DNA of 64,000 nucleotides from Mesocentrotus franciscanus (Eukaryota; Echinodermata; Echinoidea; Camarodonta; Strongylocentrotidae). Positions 22,126-35,232 of this stretch are shown here, in pieces (the first letter of the stretch is position 1; every line of letters begins with the position of its first letter). The stretch lies in NCBI GenBank assembly GCA_037976565.1, contig CP137686.1:960646-1024645 (forward strand). The letters run 5' to 3'. A program made the translations under genes and the position numbers. Under the pieces are notes generated by a model. The model was not told the origin of the DNA and searched no databases. It was given only the letters and a program-made list of their open reading frames with translations.

Positions 22126-24210
22126 AGGCAACTTGGAAAACCATGAATGATATTTTAATGACAGTTCGGGAAAAAATGCAATGTGATTTTATTGAACAAA
22201 ATGGTAAACAGATACATGATAAACATGCCATTGTCCAAGCATTTAATAGCTTTCTTAGCACTATCGGTAGGGAAACTGTAAATAGTATACCTGATGCCTC
22301 CGTTGATTTTAAAAAACCTAAATGGGACTTTTTAAAGTCTATATTTATGAAACCATTTGAGATTTCTGAAATATTTGAAATTGTTAAAAAACTTGAATCA
22401 TGTAAAACCCCAGGATATGATGATGTTAATATTGCCGTTCTAAAGAAATCTATTGCTACATTTGTTATACCGCTTTGTTATTAATTTATTCAATATGTCT
22501 TTACAAGTTGGTGTCTTTCCTACTGCTCTCAAGAAGGCTAAGGTGATTCCTGTGTACAAAAAAGGAGATAAACATATTTTAAATAATTATAGACCAATAT
22601 CAATTTTATCTACTTTCTCAAAAATCTTTGAACAACTAGTTTATAGCCGTCTACTTTCCTTGTGTAAAAGAGATATATTATACCATAAACAGTATGGGTT
22701 TAGACAAAATTACAGTACATATATGGCTCTTTTGGATTTTACGAATATTATTGCTAAATCATTTGAAGATAAAAAAAAGTTGTTTATTGGTATATTTTTA
22801 GAACTCACCAAGGCGTTCGATTGTATAAGTCATCAAAAATTATTACAAAAATTGCAGTTTTATGGTATTCGGGGTACTGTACTTAAGTGGCTTTCCAGTT
22901 ATTTAAATAATAGAGTGCAATATGTATTTGTAAATAATGTATCTTCTGAAATTGCACAAAATCCATTTGGTGTCCCTCAGGGATCAGTATTGGGTCCGTT
23001 ATTGTTTTTGAAGTTTATTATTGATATTCAATTCGTAAGTGATATCTTACAGTCGATAATTTTTGCAGACGATACAAGTTTATTGTTGTCTGGTAAAAAT
23101 ATTGATACATTGTGTTCTACTATTAATACGGAACTTTAAAAAAAATTGATACATGGTTTAAAGCAAATAAATTCATATTGAATAAACAAAAAACGTGCTG
23201 TATGTTATTTCAGCCAAAATACAACAATATTAATACATCCTGTATGGAAATAAGTATCAACCAACAAAACATATCGATAGTAAATTCTACAACTTTTTTA
23301 GGAGTAAGAATTGACAATAAACTGACTTGGAAAGAACATGTACATTATGTATCATGTCAAAAGCACTATTGGTGCAATGAACAGAATTAAGAAAATTGTA
23401 CCTTTTAATATTCTTCTTAATCTGTATAATACCATGATTCTACCCTATCTTAGTTACTGTAATATAGTGTGGGGAGATTGTGCTAAAACTCATTTAAATC
23501 GCATTTTAATTCTTCAAAAACGTGCAGTACGAATTATCTTTAACTTACATCCTTTCTCCCACACTGCTCCAGTATTTAAAAAACAGTATATTAACAATTT
23601 ATGATATACATAAGTAACAGATTGGTATCTTTACGTTCTCTTACTCTAAAAATATACTTCCAAAGTTTCTAGATGATTGTTTTATATATAATAGAAATGT
23701 GACAAATTATCAAACTCGTCAATCAAATCTTTTCCACCTACCAATGTTAACTTATGACTTCTCAACAACAACAATTATTTATGCCGGACCAAAATTATGG
23801 AACAAATTGCCTCAAGAACTTCAAATATGCCCAACAGTGTCAATCTTCAAAAGAAAGCTTAAGAAATATCTTGTAAATGTATTTGTATAACTAGTATTAT
23901 TTATACATAAATGCCTTTTCTGTTTTTGTAATGGATTTGTCTGGTTTAATTCTATATGTTCATTTTTTGTGTCATATTTTTAATCTTTGTATTTCCATCT
24001 TGTTTTTAGTATATTTAAGAAACATTTTATGTAAATTTTATTATCTTTGGGAATGACCTTGATTGGCCATTGGCCTCTGTTTTTTCCCACCACATTATGA
24101 TTTCAATTGAAGATTTTTCATTTTAACGCTTACTATTGTATATTAAGCATATAAATTGTACTTAAATCAGATGTGGAAATAAAACTTGAACTTAAACTTG
24201 AACTTATATT
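22126..24210 (+). pseudogene. LINE reverse transcriptase, 5'-truncated and frameshifted, with 3' tail
   Basis: Consecutive frames give a nearly complete RT: KAKVIPVYKKGD, NYRPISILSTFSKIFE, YGFRQNYST, LTKAFDCISH, VPQGSVLGPLL and the catalytic IIFADDTSLL. Next come FLGVRIDNKLTW, LYNTMILPYLSYCNIVWG and ILQKRAVRII, and the terminal GPKLWNKLPQEL...FKRKLKKYL. Frameshifts fall near 22480, 23140 and 23390. The 3' end carries a cttgaactta repeat tail near 24180-24207. The order is that of a CR1/RTE-like non-LTR element; 5' ORF and endonuclease are missing. No activity expected. Confidence 0.92.
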
Positions 24211-24535
24211 GTATGGTAACAAAAATATGAGCCTCGACAGGATTCCTATACTTCTAGAAACTTTTTTACACAAATTTACAAAATATGAATGAGTCTTCCA
24301 AGAAACAATTTTGTTGATAATAATACAAAATGCATACGCATTCAGACCTATATAATTGTAAACCACCTGTTAAATAATGAAAATGAAAAATTTCATGAAA
24401 TATGGTTTCTTCTGAGAAAGGGACACAGTAGAATCCCAGTCAACAATATCGATGCAAATCTCACAATGTAAGAAATTTCATAACAGCCTAACTAGCACAT
24501 CTTTATCAGATTTGTCATATCCATATTTTTATTTA

Positions 24536-25048
24536 AAGGTACTATGTCCCATTTGCAGGCCAAAAAAATAAGGTTAAATTCCAACGGCATTTGAAAGATA
24601 ATACTAATTTAGAACTTCCTCAAAACGAAAGGGCTTGAAAATGTCTTTAATGGGAAAATAACGACATTAGTTGTCGAATCGACTTTAGTGATTGCAATCA
24701 TTTTAGTAATAGTCTGATTTTCAGACCTTGTACCGAATGGTCGTACGTTTTGTGTTGCGCAAAGATTCAATCAGTTTAATTTTGGCCATTACAAGAAGTG
24801 GGTTATTGATGTAGACAAATGCTCATGTACCTTTACAGCTCATTTTATGTATGTTATTACCAAGTCAGTCAGTCACTCAATAGTGTCTGACAGTGAAGTC
24901 TAGAAAGTAAACGGGTTTCCTTGCATAATTTGAATATTAGGACACTGCTAACGTTTAAATTTCACAGATAGGACAAACGTGACATATTCATAATTCCTGC
25001 AAAGTTCTACAGAATTTGATGTTGGCTGCAAATGGGACATAGTACCTT
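24536..25048. mobile_element. 513 bp MITE with 21 bp terminal inverted repeats
   Basis: AAGGTACTATGTCCCATTTGC at 24536-24556 is found exactly inverted at 25028-25048. No ORF. It lies about 290 bp past the Tie-like stop codon. Confidence 0.85.
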
Positions 25049-25241
25049 AAAGGCATGCATTTTCAAATTAAATTGTCCTTTTGGCATTGGGGGCTATTGT
25101 CGGACTTCCGGTCATTCAATCTTTCGAAATGTAAGGTTATACCGACAGTCCGTGCCTCTTGCGTTGATTTTAGATTTTGAATAAATAGATTTAATTCTAG
25201 ATACACCTCTGTAGACAGACGTTTAAGTCCAATTTTATCAA

Positions 25242-25247
25242 TTTATT
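25242..25247 (-). promoter_or_regulatory. Candidate polyadenylation signal of the Tie-like gene
   Basis: AATAAA on the minus strand about 90 nt past the TAG. It fits a very short 3' UTR. AT-rich sequence makes chance AATAAA common. Confidence 0.4.
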
Positions 25248-25334
25248 TAGATTTTGACATCACATTGACGTAGCGTCGTCTGCAGTGTTGTCTTCAACAC
25301 GTTTCAAACCGTCATAGGTGTTTATAGGAGGCGA

Positions 25335-25428
25335 CTAAAAGGTTGTGTTCTCATATATTGGCTGATCTTCGTGCGTCTTTGGATTGGTTCTTGGATTGGG
25401 AGGTTGGGGGTCCGCCTTGCGTCTTTTC
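25335..25428 (-). CDS. Tie-like receptor exon 11: short cytoplasmic tail with YENT motif and stop
   Basis: 94 nt, starting in phase 2 after CTTGTTCCAG and ending at TAG (25337-25335). It begins WKRRK, a basic stop-transfer anchor directly after the TM helix, continues with a proline/asparagine-rich stretch and ends [10 protein letters not shown]. Tyr633 lies in pY-x-N context (YENT), the consensus for Grb2-type SH2 binding. There is no kinase domain. Splice phase, basic anchor and in-frame stop agree, but a longer alternatively spliced form cannot be excluded. Confidence 0.82.
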
Positions 25429-28400
25429 CTGGAACAAGGTGTATACGGAATAGATTTATTTACAAATTCATCCCATTTATAATGTCCTTAGTGATTAGGT
25501 TAGTAATCTACTTATAAATGCGGATCAATATCTTTCAAGGAAAAGCAGTATAAATACTAATGGAGCTACCCTTGGTATATAAAACCCAATTTATTATCAT
25601 TATCGTTTTCATTATTATTATTGTTTTCATTACCATTATTATTGTTGTTGTTGTTGTTCTTAATGTTATGTTTGATATTATTATTATTATCATTCTTATT
25701 ATTATTATACTATTATTATTATTATTATCATTATTACTATCATCCTTACTATCATTATTATTATTATTATTGTAGTTGTTGCTGCTACTATTATCATTAA
25801 TATCAAAATATCTTTCATTTATTAGCCATTTTGCAGCTTATGCAGCTTAAGAACAAGCGCAAATCTGTGCAGAATTAATTGATAAATGTAGGACTACGAA
25901 ATTATGTTTGAGGATCTCATTAATGCACTATTTCAATTCGTTGAATTACTAGAACATTGAGATATTCCCAGTGAGGGGAAAACAAAGAAAGAGAAAAGGG
26001 GAGGGGTGATGATATGGAGCGCGCGTAATAGCGAGAAAGATAGAGAGTCAGACAGACAGAAAGACAGGTAAAGAGAAAGAGAGAGAGAGATAGAGACAGA
26101 AAGAGAGAGAGAGAGAGACAGAAAGAGAGAGAGAGAGAGACAGAAAGAGGTGGGAAGAATGGTGCGGGCAAGGGGCGCTTTAGGATGATAAGAGGAGTGG
26201 CGGAAAACAACCTTACTATAAGCTGAAAAATCTTTTTGAAGTTTTCTTCGATATTATCACATGTGTTGAATACCTTGACAAAGACTTCTTGTCGGTTTCC
26301 TGTTTTATAATGGAAGCTTACCATGGAAAAATGAGGACGATGATGACGACAGCACAAAAAAGGAGAGTAATGCCAAACAGAGCCCAGGGTACATTACAAG
26401 ATGAGACACCTAGGAAGCAGAACAAATATCATTATAGCCTCGTTCAGAAACCGAGGCTGCTTTTTTTTCTTGGGAGGGGGAGGGGAAGGGATTAAATTAT
26501 GATGACGTAAACTATGGTACGCGCAACAAGCTCAATGAATATTTACGGCGTTTGCGGCGGTTAAATTACCACGTCTTATATATGAACGAGCCTTGCCTTA
26601 CTTTATTACAAAGAAGTACCGTTTTCACACCTGGTTCAGATAACCCGGGCTATCCTTAGCCCGGGCTATAAGGATAGCCCAGGCTAAGAAATTACGTTTT
26701 CACACCTGGTAAATTAACCCGGGTTAATGCCTCGGTCACACCTTTGCGTATTTGGCTTGCGCATTGCTGCGTATTTATAGCAAGCCGTTTTAATATCTAT
26801 TCCTATTTCTTGATATCAAGAATTATATTCCACATACAAAGAATCTTGCGCTACGATTGGTCAAAAGTAAATCACGTGTTGAAAGATCATCATTGTTGCT
26901 CTAAAATGACGGAAGAAGTGAAATGTTTCCGATGTGGAATATAAAGCAAATAATCACCTTTTGGTTTCAGGCGATGGTAATTAAACTATCACTTCCTCGG
27001 CGATCTAAATGTATACGCTATCTTTCCGAAGCGAAGTTGAGGAAAGATAGCTACATCCAGATCGCCTCGGAAGTGGTAGTTTGTCCCATCACCTTCACCA
27101 ACGGTAATTATTTGCTTAATGAATTCGTGATATCAAGAAATCGAATTCTTGATATCATGAATTACCATTGCTTTACAACAGAAAATAATTTCTTGATATC
27201 AAGAATTAATTTCTTGATATATCAAGAAATAGGAATAAATGTTGTATGGCTTGCCATAAATACGCAGCAATACGCAATTAAGCCAAATACGCAAAGGTGT
27301 GACTGAGGCATAACATCTAGCCCGGGCTTTAAAACGTTGCCTGTTTTCACACCTGCTTTGCCTTAGCCCGGGACGCGCCGGGACTATTAGAATATTCAGA
27401 AAATTGACGGGCAGTGCAGTTCTACGACTCCACATAAACGGAAGTTGACAGTCGACTTCGTTCTTCAAAATGGCGCGCCACAGTTCTAATAAGATTTCAA
27501 AGGAATGATGTGCGTTGAATTGACAGCATATACACACAAGCCTGAGTATGTATTTAAAGAGCTGCACTGATTGAATGTACACACTTTAATAAAAATGTAT
27601 GCCATGTTACTACAAAAAACGCGCGCTCCGATCCTCGCTAGCTGTTGTCATCGGTGACGGTTCGTATTCTTGAATATTCAAACGTGCACCATCGTTCGAA
27701 AGATATTCCGGGCTAACGGCCCATGCTTTCACACCTGTCAGGTATTAAACTGGCCCCATGCCTGGAAGACCAGCAGCAACAATATAGTTGCAGCTGAAAA
27801 TGGGCTACCAGCCGTATTTTGTCCTTTTTCTCTGTATGATTACTTGGTATGTATTTTCAGGCGCGGATCTACGGGGGGTAGGGTTTAACCCCCACCTGGG
27901 CGGCCAAACCAAAAAAAAAAAAAAAAAAGAACGCACACTGGAGAGAAACCCTTTCAAGTGCAAATATTGTGAGAAGATATTCAACTCATCTGGTTTGATT
28001 AAAAAAAGATGTTATCATGCACTGCTTTTTAAAGTCTCCATTGTGTTAGTAGATGCCAGGAAAACATCACTTACGGGCCGGGGGGGGGGTCAAAATAGCC
28101 CCCCAAAAAATCGCCTCGTCGCTACGCGGCTCGTGGCCGATGCTCTGCATCGTCAAAGCTAGGTCAAACTGTTTAAATTGTTACTTGATTTAAAAAGACG
28201 TTATCGTGCACTGCTTTCTATGCTTTCTACGGGAACTTGCGGTGTTACCCACTTTCGAAAAACCAGGTGTGAACACAGAAGATAGCCCGGTGTGTAAAGT
28301 CAATACGGGCCGATTTTGTGTGTACTACGAGCCGGATTTTGTTGCGTGAAAAAGTACCCCTTTACCGGAGAATTGGGGATCATGAATGCGGTCCCTTCGT

Positions 28401-31400
28401 TCCCGGAGTGAGGGGGCCGGGTTGCAAGGCTAAAAACCTCTTAGCCCCGCAAAAAACCAGGTGTGAAAACGGTAAAGGCCTTTGTTGCGCCATGCGTATA
28501 GAATTACGCTTTGTTCTGATCCTTCATCTATTCTAGGTGAAAACAAAGAAGAATACCCAGAAGTAAAGTTTAAAATACCATCTTTGATGGAGTGATTCAC
28601 TATTCACTGCACATCACACACACAAGTCCGCCCTTATATCCCGGCATTCAATCATAACATTTACATTTTGTTTGACCAATTGTAAAGTATGAACTTAACC
28701 TACTTGTTTGCGTTTGAGAAGTCATCCCAAACGACGCGTGGCTGTGTGGACCTTCGCAATCTTTGTTCCATAATGTCATATAAACTGAGTAATTAGTTTC
28801 AGGTACCACTGAGCCAAGGAAGTAACTACCAGCAGAATCAACGGGAACCTGTACTGAGCCTTCAAAAGAAACATCGGACGTTGAAGAGAAGTAGATGGAA
28901 ATGTTCGTGAAACCACTGCGACAGTTTGCACTCGCACCGTCAGCAGTTGGAAACTTCAAAGAGAAGGGGAAAAAAGTTTAAAGAAAATGTTTTTTGAATG
29001 GCAAAACGTATGTATCTGGTTGACTATTCCTGGAAAATACCCCTAGGACAAATACTCCCTAGGTAAATAACCCCCATAAAATTTCCCCAGATTATATCCC
29101 TTTCAAATTACCTCCTTACCCTCAGATTGATAAAAATAGGGATAGGTATCCAAAGAATTTACCTGGAGTAGTTGTCCGGGGTTTATTGTCATTAGGTAGT
29201 TTTCTTAGGGGGTAATATTGCGGGAGTATTTTGACCGAGTTGATGCTCCACAGGTGCAGAAATTACTTAGTTGTAAGAAAATGTTTTTTGTTATAAAGAG
29301 GGGTTGGAGGGAGAATGAATCGTTAAAATTACATCCATTCAAACATTGCCAATGAAAGTTTTATGATGAGGGCTCTTCTAAAACCAAACAAATGAAAGTT
29401 TTGTCTCGCCTCCTCTTCGAGAAACTTGAGTGGAAGGAAAGGGTTAGGGGGCTGCCCTGGAGATACCCTAGGATCGAACTCCTTAATCTTACCAGCCATG
29501 TAATAAGAAGCTGTTCAGGAGATAACACTTGATGAACTGTCACATGTGAAAGAACTCCAGTAGGGGCTACACGTACATTGAAACAAGAACAACGAAATGA
29601 AAATGAACAAACATAAACAATGACTATCACATTATACTTAACTGAACATGAACACTGGTACCAATTTGTTTGATTGAACTACAGTATTTAGAATAAACGA
29701 CATTAGAGACTATATATGCTTCAATGAATACACTGTCTAATGAAGAATCTTGCTTGAATGAAAGGGCCAAATTGAAAAAATTAGCACTTCTTTTTATTTA
29801 GTGGTTGATTTATTTCCTGACTTCATTTGAAATGATTGGACAGGCAAATCTTGAACTGTACCTATTTCTAAAACGTTTGCATCACTATACAATAAATGCA
29901 TACATTTACTTAGTTTTAGAGGGGTGTCAATCTTCGGATACATAGAGGGGATAATAATAAAGTATGTTTTTCTGATCAAGGTGTTTGCCCTATGCCCCTA
30001 TCCGAGGATAGACATTTAAATGATATAGACGGGTTTTGGCATTGAATAGATTTTTGTTGATGATTTGCTTCCGACATTTTTGTGGAGGTTCCCGATTAAC
30101 ATGATTGAGTAAATTAAAATGAATTTGAATGTATCGGAAGTGTGTCTAAACGACAAATAAACCTTTGGTACCAGGACAAGCTGATAAGGTGTGGGTGGTT
30201 TTGGGTTATGGAGAGGTGGATCAAAATTGTCAGAAGTGATGGGGAGGACGTCGAATGAGAACAATATTTTTATTGATCGCCATGGAGAGTGGGGAGCGGG
30301 GGCATTGTCTAATATCGCAAGCTATGTATGTGCTTGTACTCACGCAAACAAGTAGTACTAGCAGTCACATTCTCCAGAGGTCCTTCTCCTCCATCGCCAT
30401 CCCTCTCTACAGAGACACTAAACATGTAGTCCCTGTCAGGAGACAAACCATCGATCATGTGAGAAACATCTAAAGCGTTACCTCGATCAAGACGGATCCA
30501 TGGTGAAGAATCTGGGAGTACCTCCTTGTAGTATACATTGTATCCAATGAGTGGAGGATCGCCAATGTCTACCCCGGCCATCCATCCGTCCCAGGACAGT
30601 GTGATTGAAGTTTGAGTAGAGTCTTGGATCAAAGGCGGCCTTGTCAGTCGTGCTAGAACTTGATTGAGAGTGAAAGAAGAAGATATAGACCAAGTCTAGT
30701 TATTTGTCCTTTATGGTGACAATGCATACCTTCAACCAATGATAATCTAGCACATCGATACGGTGTATTTTCAACTTGAATTGTACCTTCAAAGTTCGAA
30801 ATCTTGTTTGATTATAGTTTTGGAGTTGTCTATATCTATATCTTTTGTTTCTACGTGAAAAAATATCTTGTAAATAATACGAATTTCTATTTGTGCATAG
30901 TATACTGAAAACTGAAACTTGGAGACTATGTTTAACAGTGGGTACATAGGTAGGGCTGAGCCTGTTTGTGAATGATTTTGTTGCTGTAAAGGCAGTACAG
31001 TGTGTCCTTGGAAAACGAAATCCTAAAACGGAGGGCTATTGTTATCAAGCTGTGTGATATATAACTATATTATGTATTTTCCATAAACTAGCAGATAATT
31101 TGCTATCAAAACGATACCGTGATGACATCCTTATATACACATACCGAGTCCCAACATTTTGGAAATGGCATGTAAAAAAGAAAAAGGTTTTCCCAAATTG
31201 TGGTAAAAACGTTAAAATGTTGCGATCACGTATGAACATGACCTGAAAATAACATAAAGTACAAAGCCGATGGAATTCTTGTGTACGTCATGTAGGCGTG
31301 TGATACTATCATTACACGATGGTTTTACCCAGACATGGCACAAGTGGATTTAGACATGCCATTTTCAAACGATGTGGATTAATGCCACCAATGTATCATT

Positions 31401-34400
31401 TGAAAGTACATTACTTCGACTTTAAGAAACACACAGAATCATATAGCTCCTAATTTGTTCACAATTAAACTTTTTCGAGTTTTGTAATTTCTCAATGCGT
31501 CGTACAATGGAAATTTATTTACTAATGATATATTGTTTTTCTCATAAATATATTATAACAAATTTACGTTTTCAAAAGTATGAAATTGTAGTACGAATAC
31601 AATAATATTCCTACAACTTTACGCCACAAAACACATCATTTTCATTGATCAAGTCTGTTTGAATAGAAGTACATCACCTATCTGAACAGTTCTTACCAAA
31701 CCTGCCAGCCAGACATTCTGTAAAAGAGTAATCCAGGTAACGATAAAGATTACGAGAAGAATATTTCGCTCTTTGAGTAGTGTAGGGCAACCATATCCTT
31801 CATTTCCTTCTAATTCATGTTCTCGAGAAATTCTTTGGAAAAGAGTTATAATTGAATTTGTCGATCAAGTTTAAAGAAAGTAAGGAACACCGTATCAAAT
31901 ATTGCAGTTACTTCTTCCTTTTCAATATACTGCTCTAAGGACGAGCCATGTTGGGAGGGCCACAGCCTGAAGTCTTAATAAATGCATATTTCACATTCTT
32001 ACTCTTTCTCTGCACGTTCTTTCCTTGTCCTCTTCTTCCTCTGTTTCTTGCTCCCCTCCTATTTCTTCTTCTCCTCCTTCCTCCTTTTCTTTCTTCTTCT
32101 GCCCCTCTTTCTCTCTCTTATTCCCTTTCCTCCCAATGCTCCTCTCTCCTTCTTTTCCTTTTTCTTCTCCTTTTCTTTTTTTCTTCTGCTTCCTTTCATT
32201 TCTCTCGTTCATGTTTCTTTTTATGCGTAATTCATCATCCATACTTGTTCAACAGCTTTTGTATGAATGTAGAGCTCAGATAAAATTAGTTTGTTTTCTT
32301 TATGCTGTTACTGACACATCAGTCACATTATATCGTTTCTAAATTCAATATATCCATTTCGCATTCATGTAACATCGTTTGTTTGGAGCCACAATGGCAT
32401 TGATCTATATTACTTTGACATGGAGTTAGCGCCCTTGTGACCCCAAACAGATGATATGTTAAACGTGTCCGTTAATAATTTTCTACTTTATGAATAATAT
32501 GAAGTATTAGCCCTGCATTGTTAATGATAAAACATGACCTGGGCTTCTTCTCTTTTCTACTTTCATATACTTTATTTTTGGTAGTATCTATACAAGTTTA
32601 TGTACTATTACTTCCTTTGTTAATAATCATGATTGTTAATAAAGTGATATTGAAGAAAAAAATGGAACTCCTAATTTGTTCACAATAAAACTTCCGAGTT
32701 TTGTTATTTTTTTTAACGCATCATACAATGGAAATTTATTTGCTAATGATATATTGTTTTTCTCATGAATATATTATAGTAAATTTACGTTTTTAAAAGT
32801 ATGAAATTGTAGTACGAATACGATAATATTCCTACAACTTTACGCCACAAAACACATCATTTTCATATATCAAATCTGTTTGGATAGAAGTACATCACCC
32901 CTGCGTCACCTACCTGAACAGTTCCTACCAAACCTGCCAGCCAGACATTCTGTAAAAGAGTAATCCAGGTAACGATAAAGATTACGAGAAGAATATTTCG
33001 CTCTTTGAGTAGTGTAGGGCAACCATAACTTTTTTTTTTATTTTTTACTAATTCACGTTCTCGAGAAATTCTTTGAAAAAGAGTTATAATTGAATTTGTC
33101 GATCAATTTTGGAATAAGTGACTTTTTAACGCCACTTTAAATCGTGAAAGGCTTGTTAGTCAATAACATAAAAGAACTGAAAATACATGAAACATAAAAG
33201 ATGAACATTAATGTCTGTTATGTTATTCATACCGCATCAAACCTTATATAATCAGGGAGGTATATTGGTCACTAACAATGTGAAATTTTATGATGTAAAA
33301 GTTGTCGTAAATCTTGACGGTTTCTTTGAAGTGCAATTACGGAAGCATCAGGAAAACAGAGAAGTAAGACAGAGAAGTAAAACTTGGGCAAATTTGAAGA
33401 AGAAAAAAAAAATCGCTCACATGAAATTTTCATTATGCCCTTTCAATATACGATAAACATACGCAAATGAAGCAGAAAGAAAGAGAGAGGGAGAGAGAGA
33501 GATAGCAAGAGAGAGAAAGAAAGATAGAAGATCAAGAGATGGAGATAGGGGGATTGAGAGAGAGAGAGAGAGAGAGAAAGAGAAAGAGAGAGAGATAGAG
33601 GGAGAAAGAGAGGAAGGGATGGAGAGAGATAGAAAGGGAGAGAGAGGGAGAGAGAGAGAGAGAGGTGGAGAAAGGGAGAGAGAGAGGGGGAGAGAAAGAT
33701 GGGGGGAACAGAAAGACGGACAAACAGACAGACATGCACACATTAAAAAGGAAAAGGAAAGGGGGTGAGAGCACTGTTACAAGACATAAAAGAATAGTTT
33801 TCAAATGGGTTTTATTTATCTTGCGAAGAATAACAAAAGTGAGGTGAAAAGCGCATTGTTGCAAACTCATTAATTGTTGACTTTGTATCATTTTGAAGAA
33901 ATATGTCAGTTAGAAAGGTTAAAAAGGTTTAAAAACGAGACTTTTCAAGTTATGATGGTAAATCAATCTCTTTGTGTATATAGAACATTTCCTTTCCTGA
34001 CCCAGTGGCGTTTAGACAAGACCTAATTCTTTTCCCCTTACTCTCTCTTTGTCACGCACACGCACACACACTCACGCACACACACACGCACACATGCCAC
34101 CTCTCTCTCCTATTCTCGTATATATATACTTAGCTTTGCTCCAGCCTTCCATACAGTGCCTGCGCAGTTGCCTGATGGTCGCTTGCAAGGCGCGAAACTC
34201 GGGGCAGCAACCATGTTCCATTAGTCTGCCTTATTCAATATATATATATATATATATATACACTTCCAGCATCTTTCTTAAACTTTTATTTATTAAATGT
34301 AAATGTACACTCATATTTAACTCGACATGCTCATGATTACCATCTTAATAATCCCAAAGTTTAAGAAAGATGCTGGAAGTGTTTTGGAAGTGTACTTATA

Positions 34401-35201
34401 CATAAAAATGGCAGTTTGGAGCGTATGTATATCATAAACCTTTAACGTTTTTAATTGACGAAATAACGGGTTCGAATTTGCAAGATAGTTAGAGTGTGTA
34501 CAAATACAATTGACCAATTTGACCAATCAGAGGCCTATAATCTAGACATGTGGTATATGAATATTATTATTAACCTCACTCCAGAAATCTAGCCATCTGA
34601 TTGGTCAAAATTGTCTTTGTGCGAGCGCCAGACACCATACAGTGCTTTTTGTCTGCGATTCCCAAATGATTAAAACTTGTCAATTAGACACCACGGACCA
34701 GATATTTGGAATAACTTACCAAACCATATTAAAACTAGGACATCCCTTTATTCATTTAAAGCTTATATGAAAAAATATTTGTTATCTCAGTATAGCTTGC
34801 TAGATCTTACATAGAAATTTGGAATAATCTAATTTGTTATGTCTTGAATTGTTCTGTTTTTGTCAACAGGAATGGACCCTGCATACATTTAATATTATCA
34901 CCCGTAACTGAAACCACCACACAATTAATATCATGGTATTAGTCTTTTATTGTTCCACCAAGCTAAAGCTTTGCACTATGCACAAATGCACAAATGCACT
35001 TCTCAACACGAAACATGTCACTAAATATACTTTGTTATTTTCACTCAAAATTTTATTTGTTAAATCGGCCGAGGCCACGGTCATCATCACGGTCTCCTGC
35101 TTTTTCCTTTGTAAGAAACTTGCTAAACATAGATATCCATTCTCCCCCTTATTTCTTATTTTTATGCAGATTATGTTTTCACGATGGTTTGGCCCAAATC
35201 A

Positions 35202-35232
<31 letters not shown>

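Larger units (their letters stand above)
26619..28472. mobile_element. Composite TIR element (1.85 kb) carrying a nested MITE and a zinc-finger fragment
   Basis: The left end CCGTTTTCACACCTGGTT is mirrored at the right by AACCAGGTGTGAAAACGG, with TA flanking both ends. The motif cacacctg recurs internally in both orientations. No transposase seen. It occupies much of the intron between exon 9 and the TM exon of the Tie-like gene. Confidence 0.75.

Noticed and set aside
22126..24210. Could the RT at this locus be an active retroelement or a retrovirus
   Set aside because: Non-LTR RT motifs, no LTRs, no gag/pol/env layout, several frameshifts, missing endonuclease.
15300..25334. Search for kinase-domain exons downstream of the Tie-like TM exon
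   Set aside because: No GxGxxG, VAIK, HRD or DFG-like minus-strand segments were seen, and the tail exon has an in-frame stop with fitting phase.
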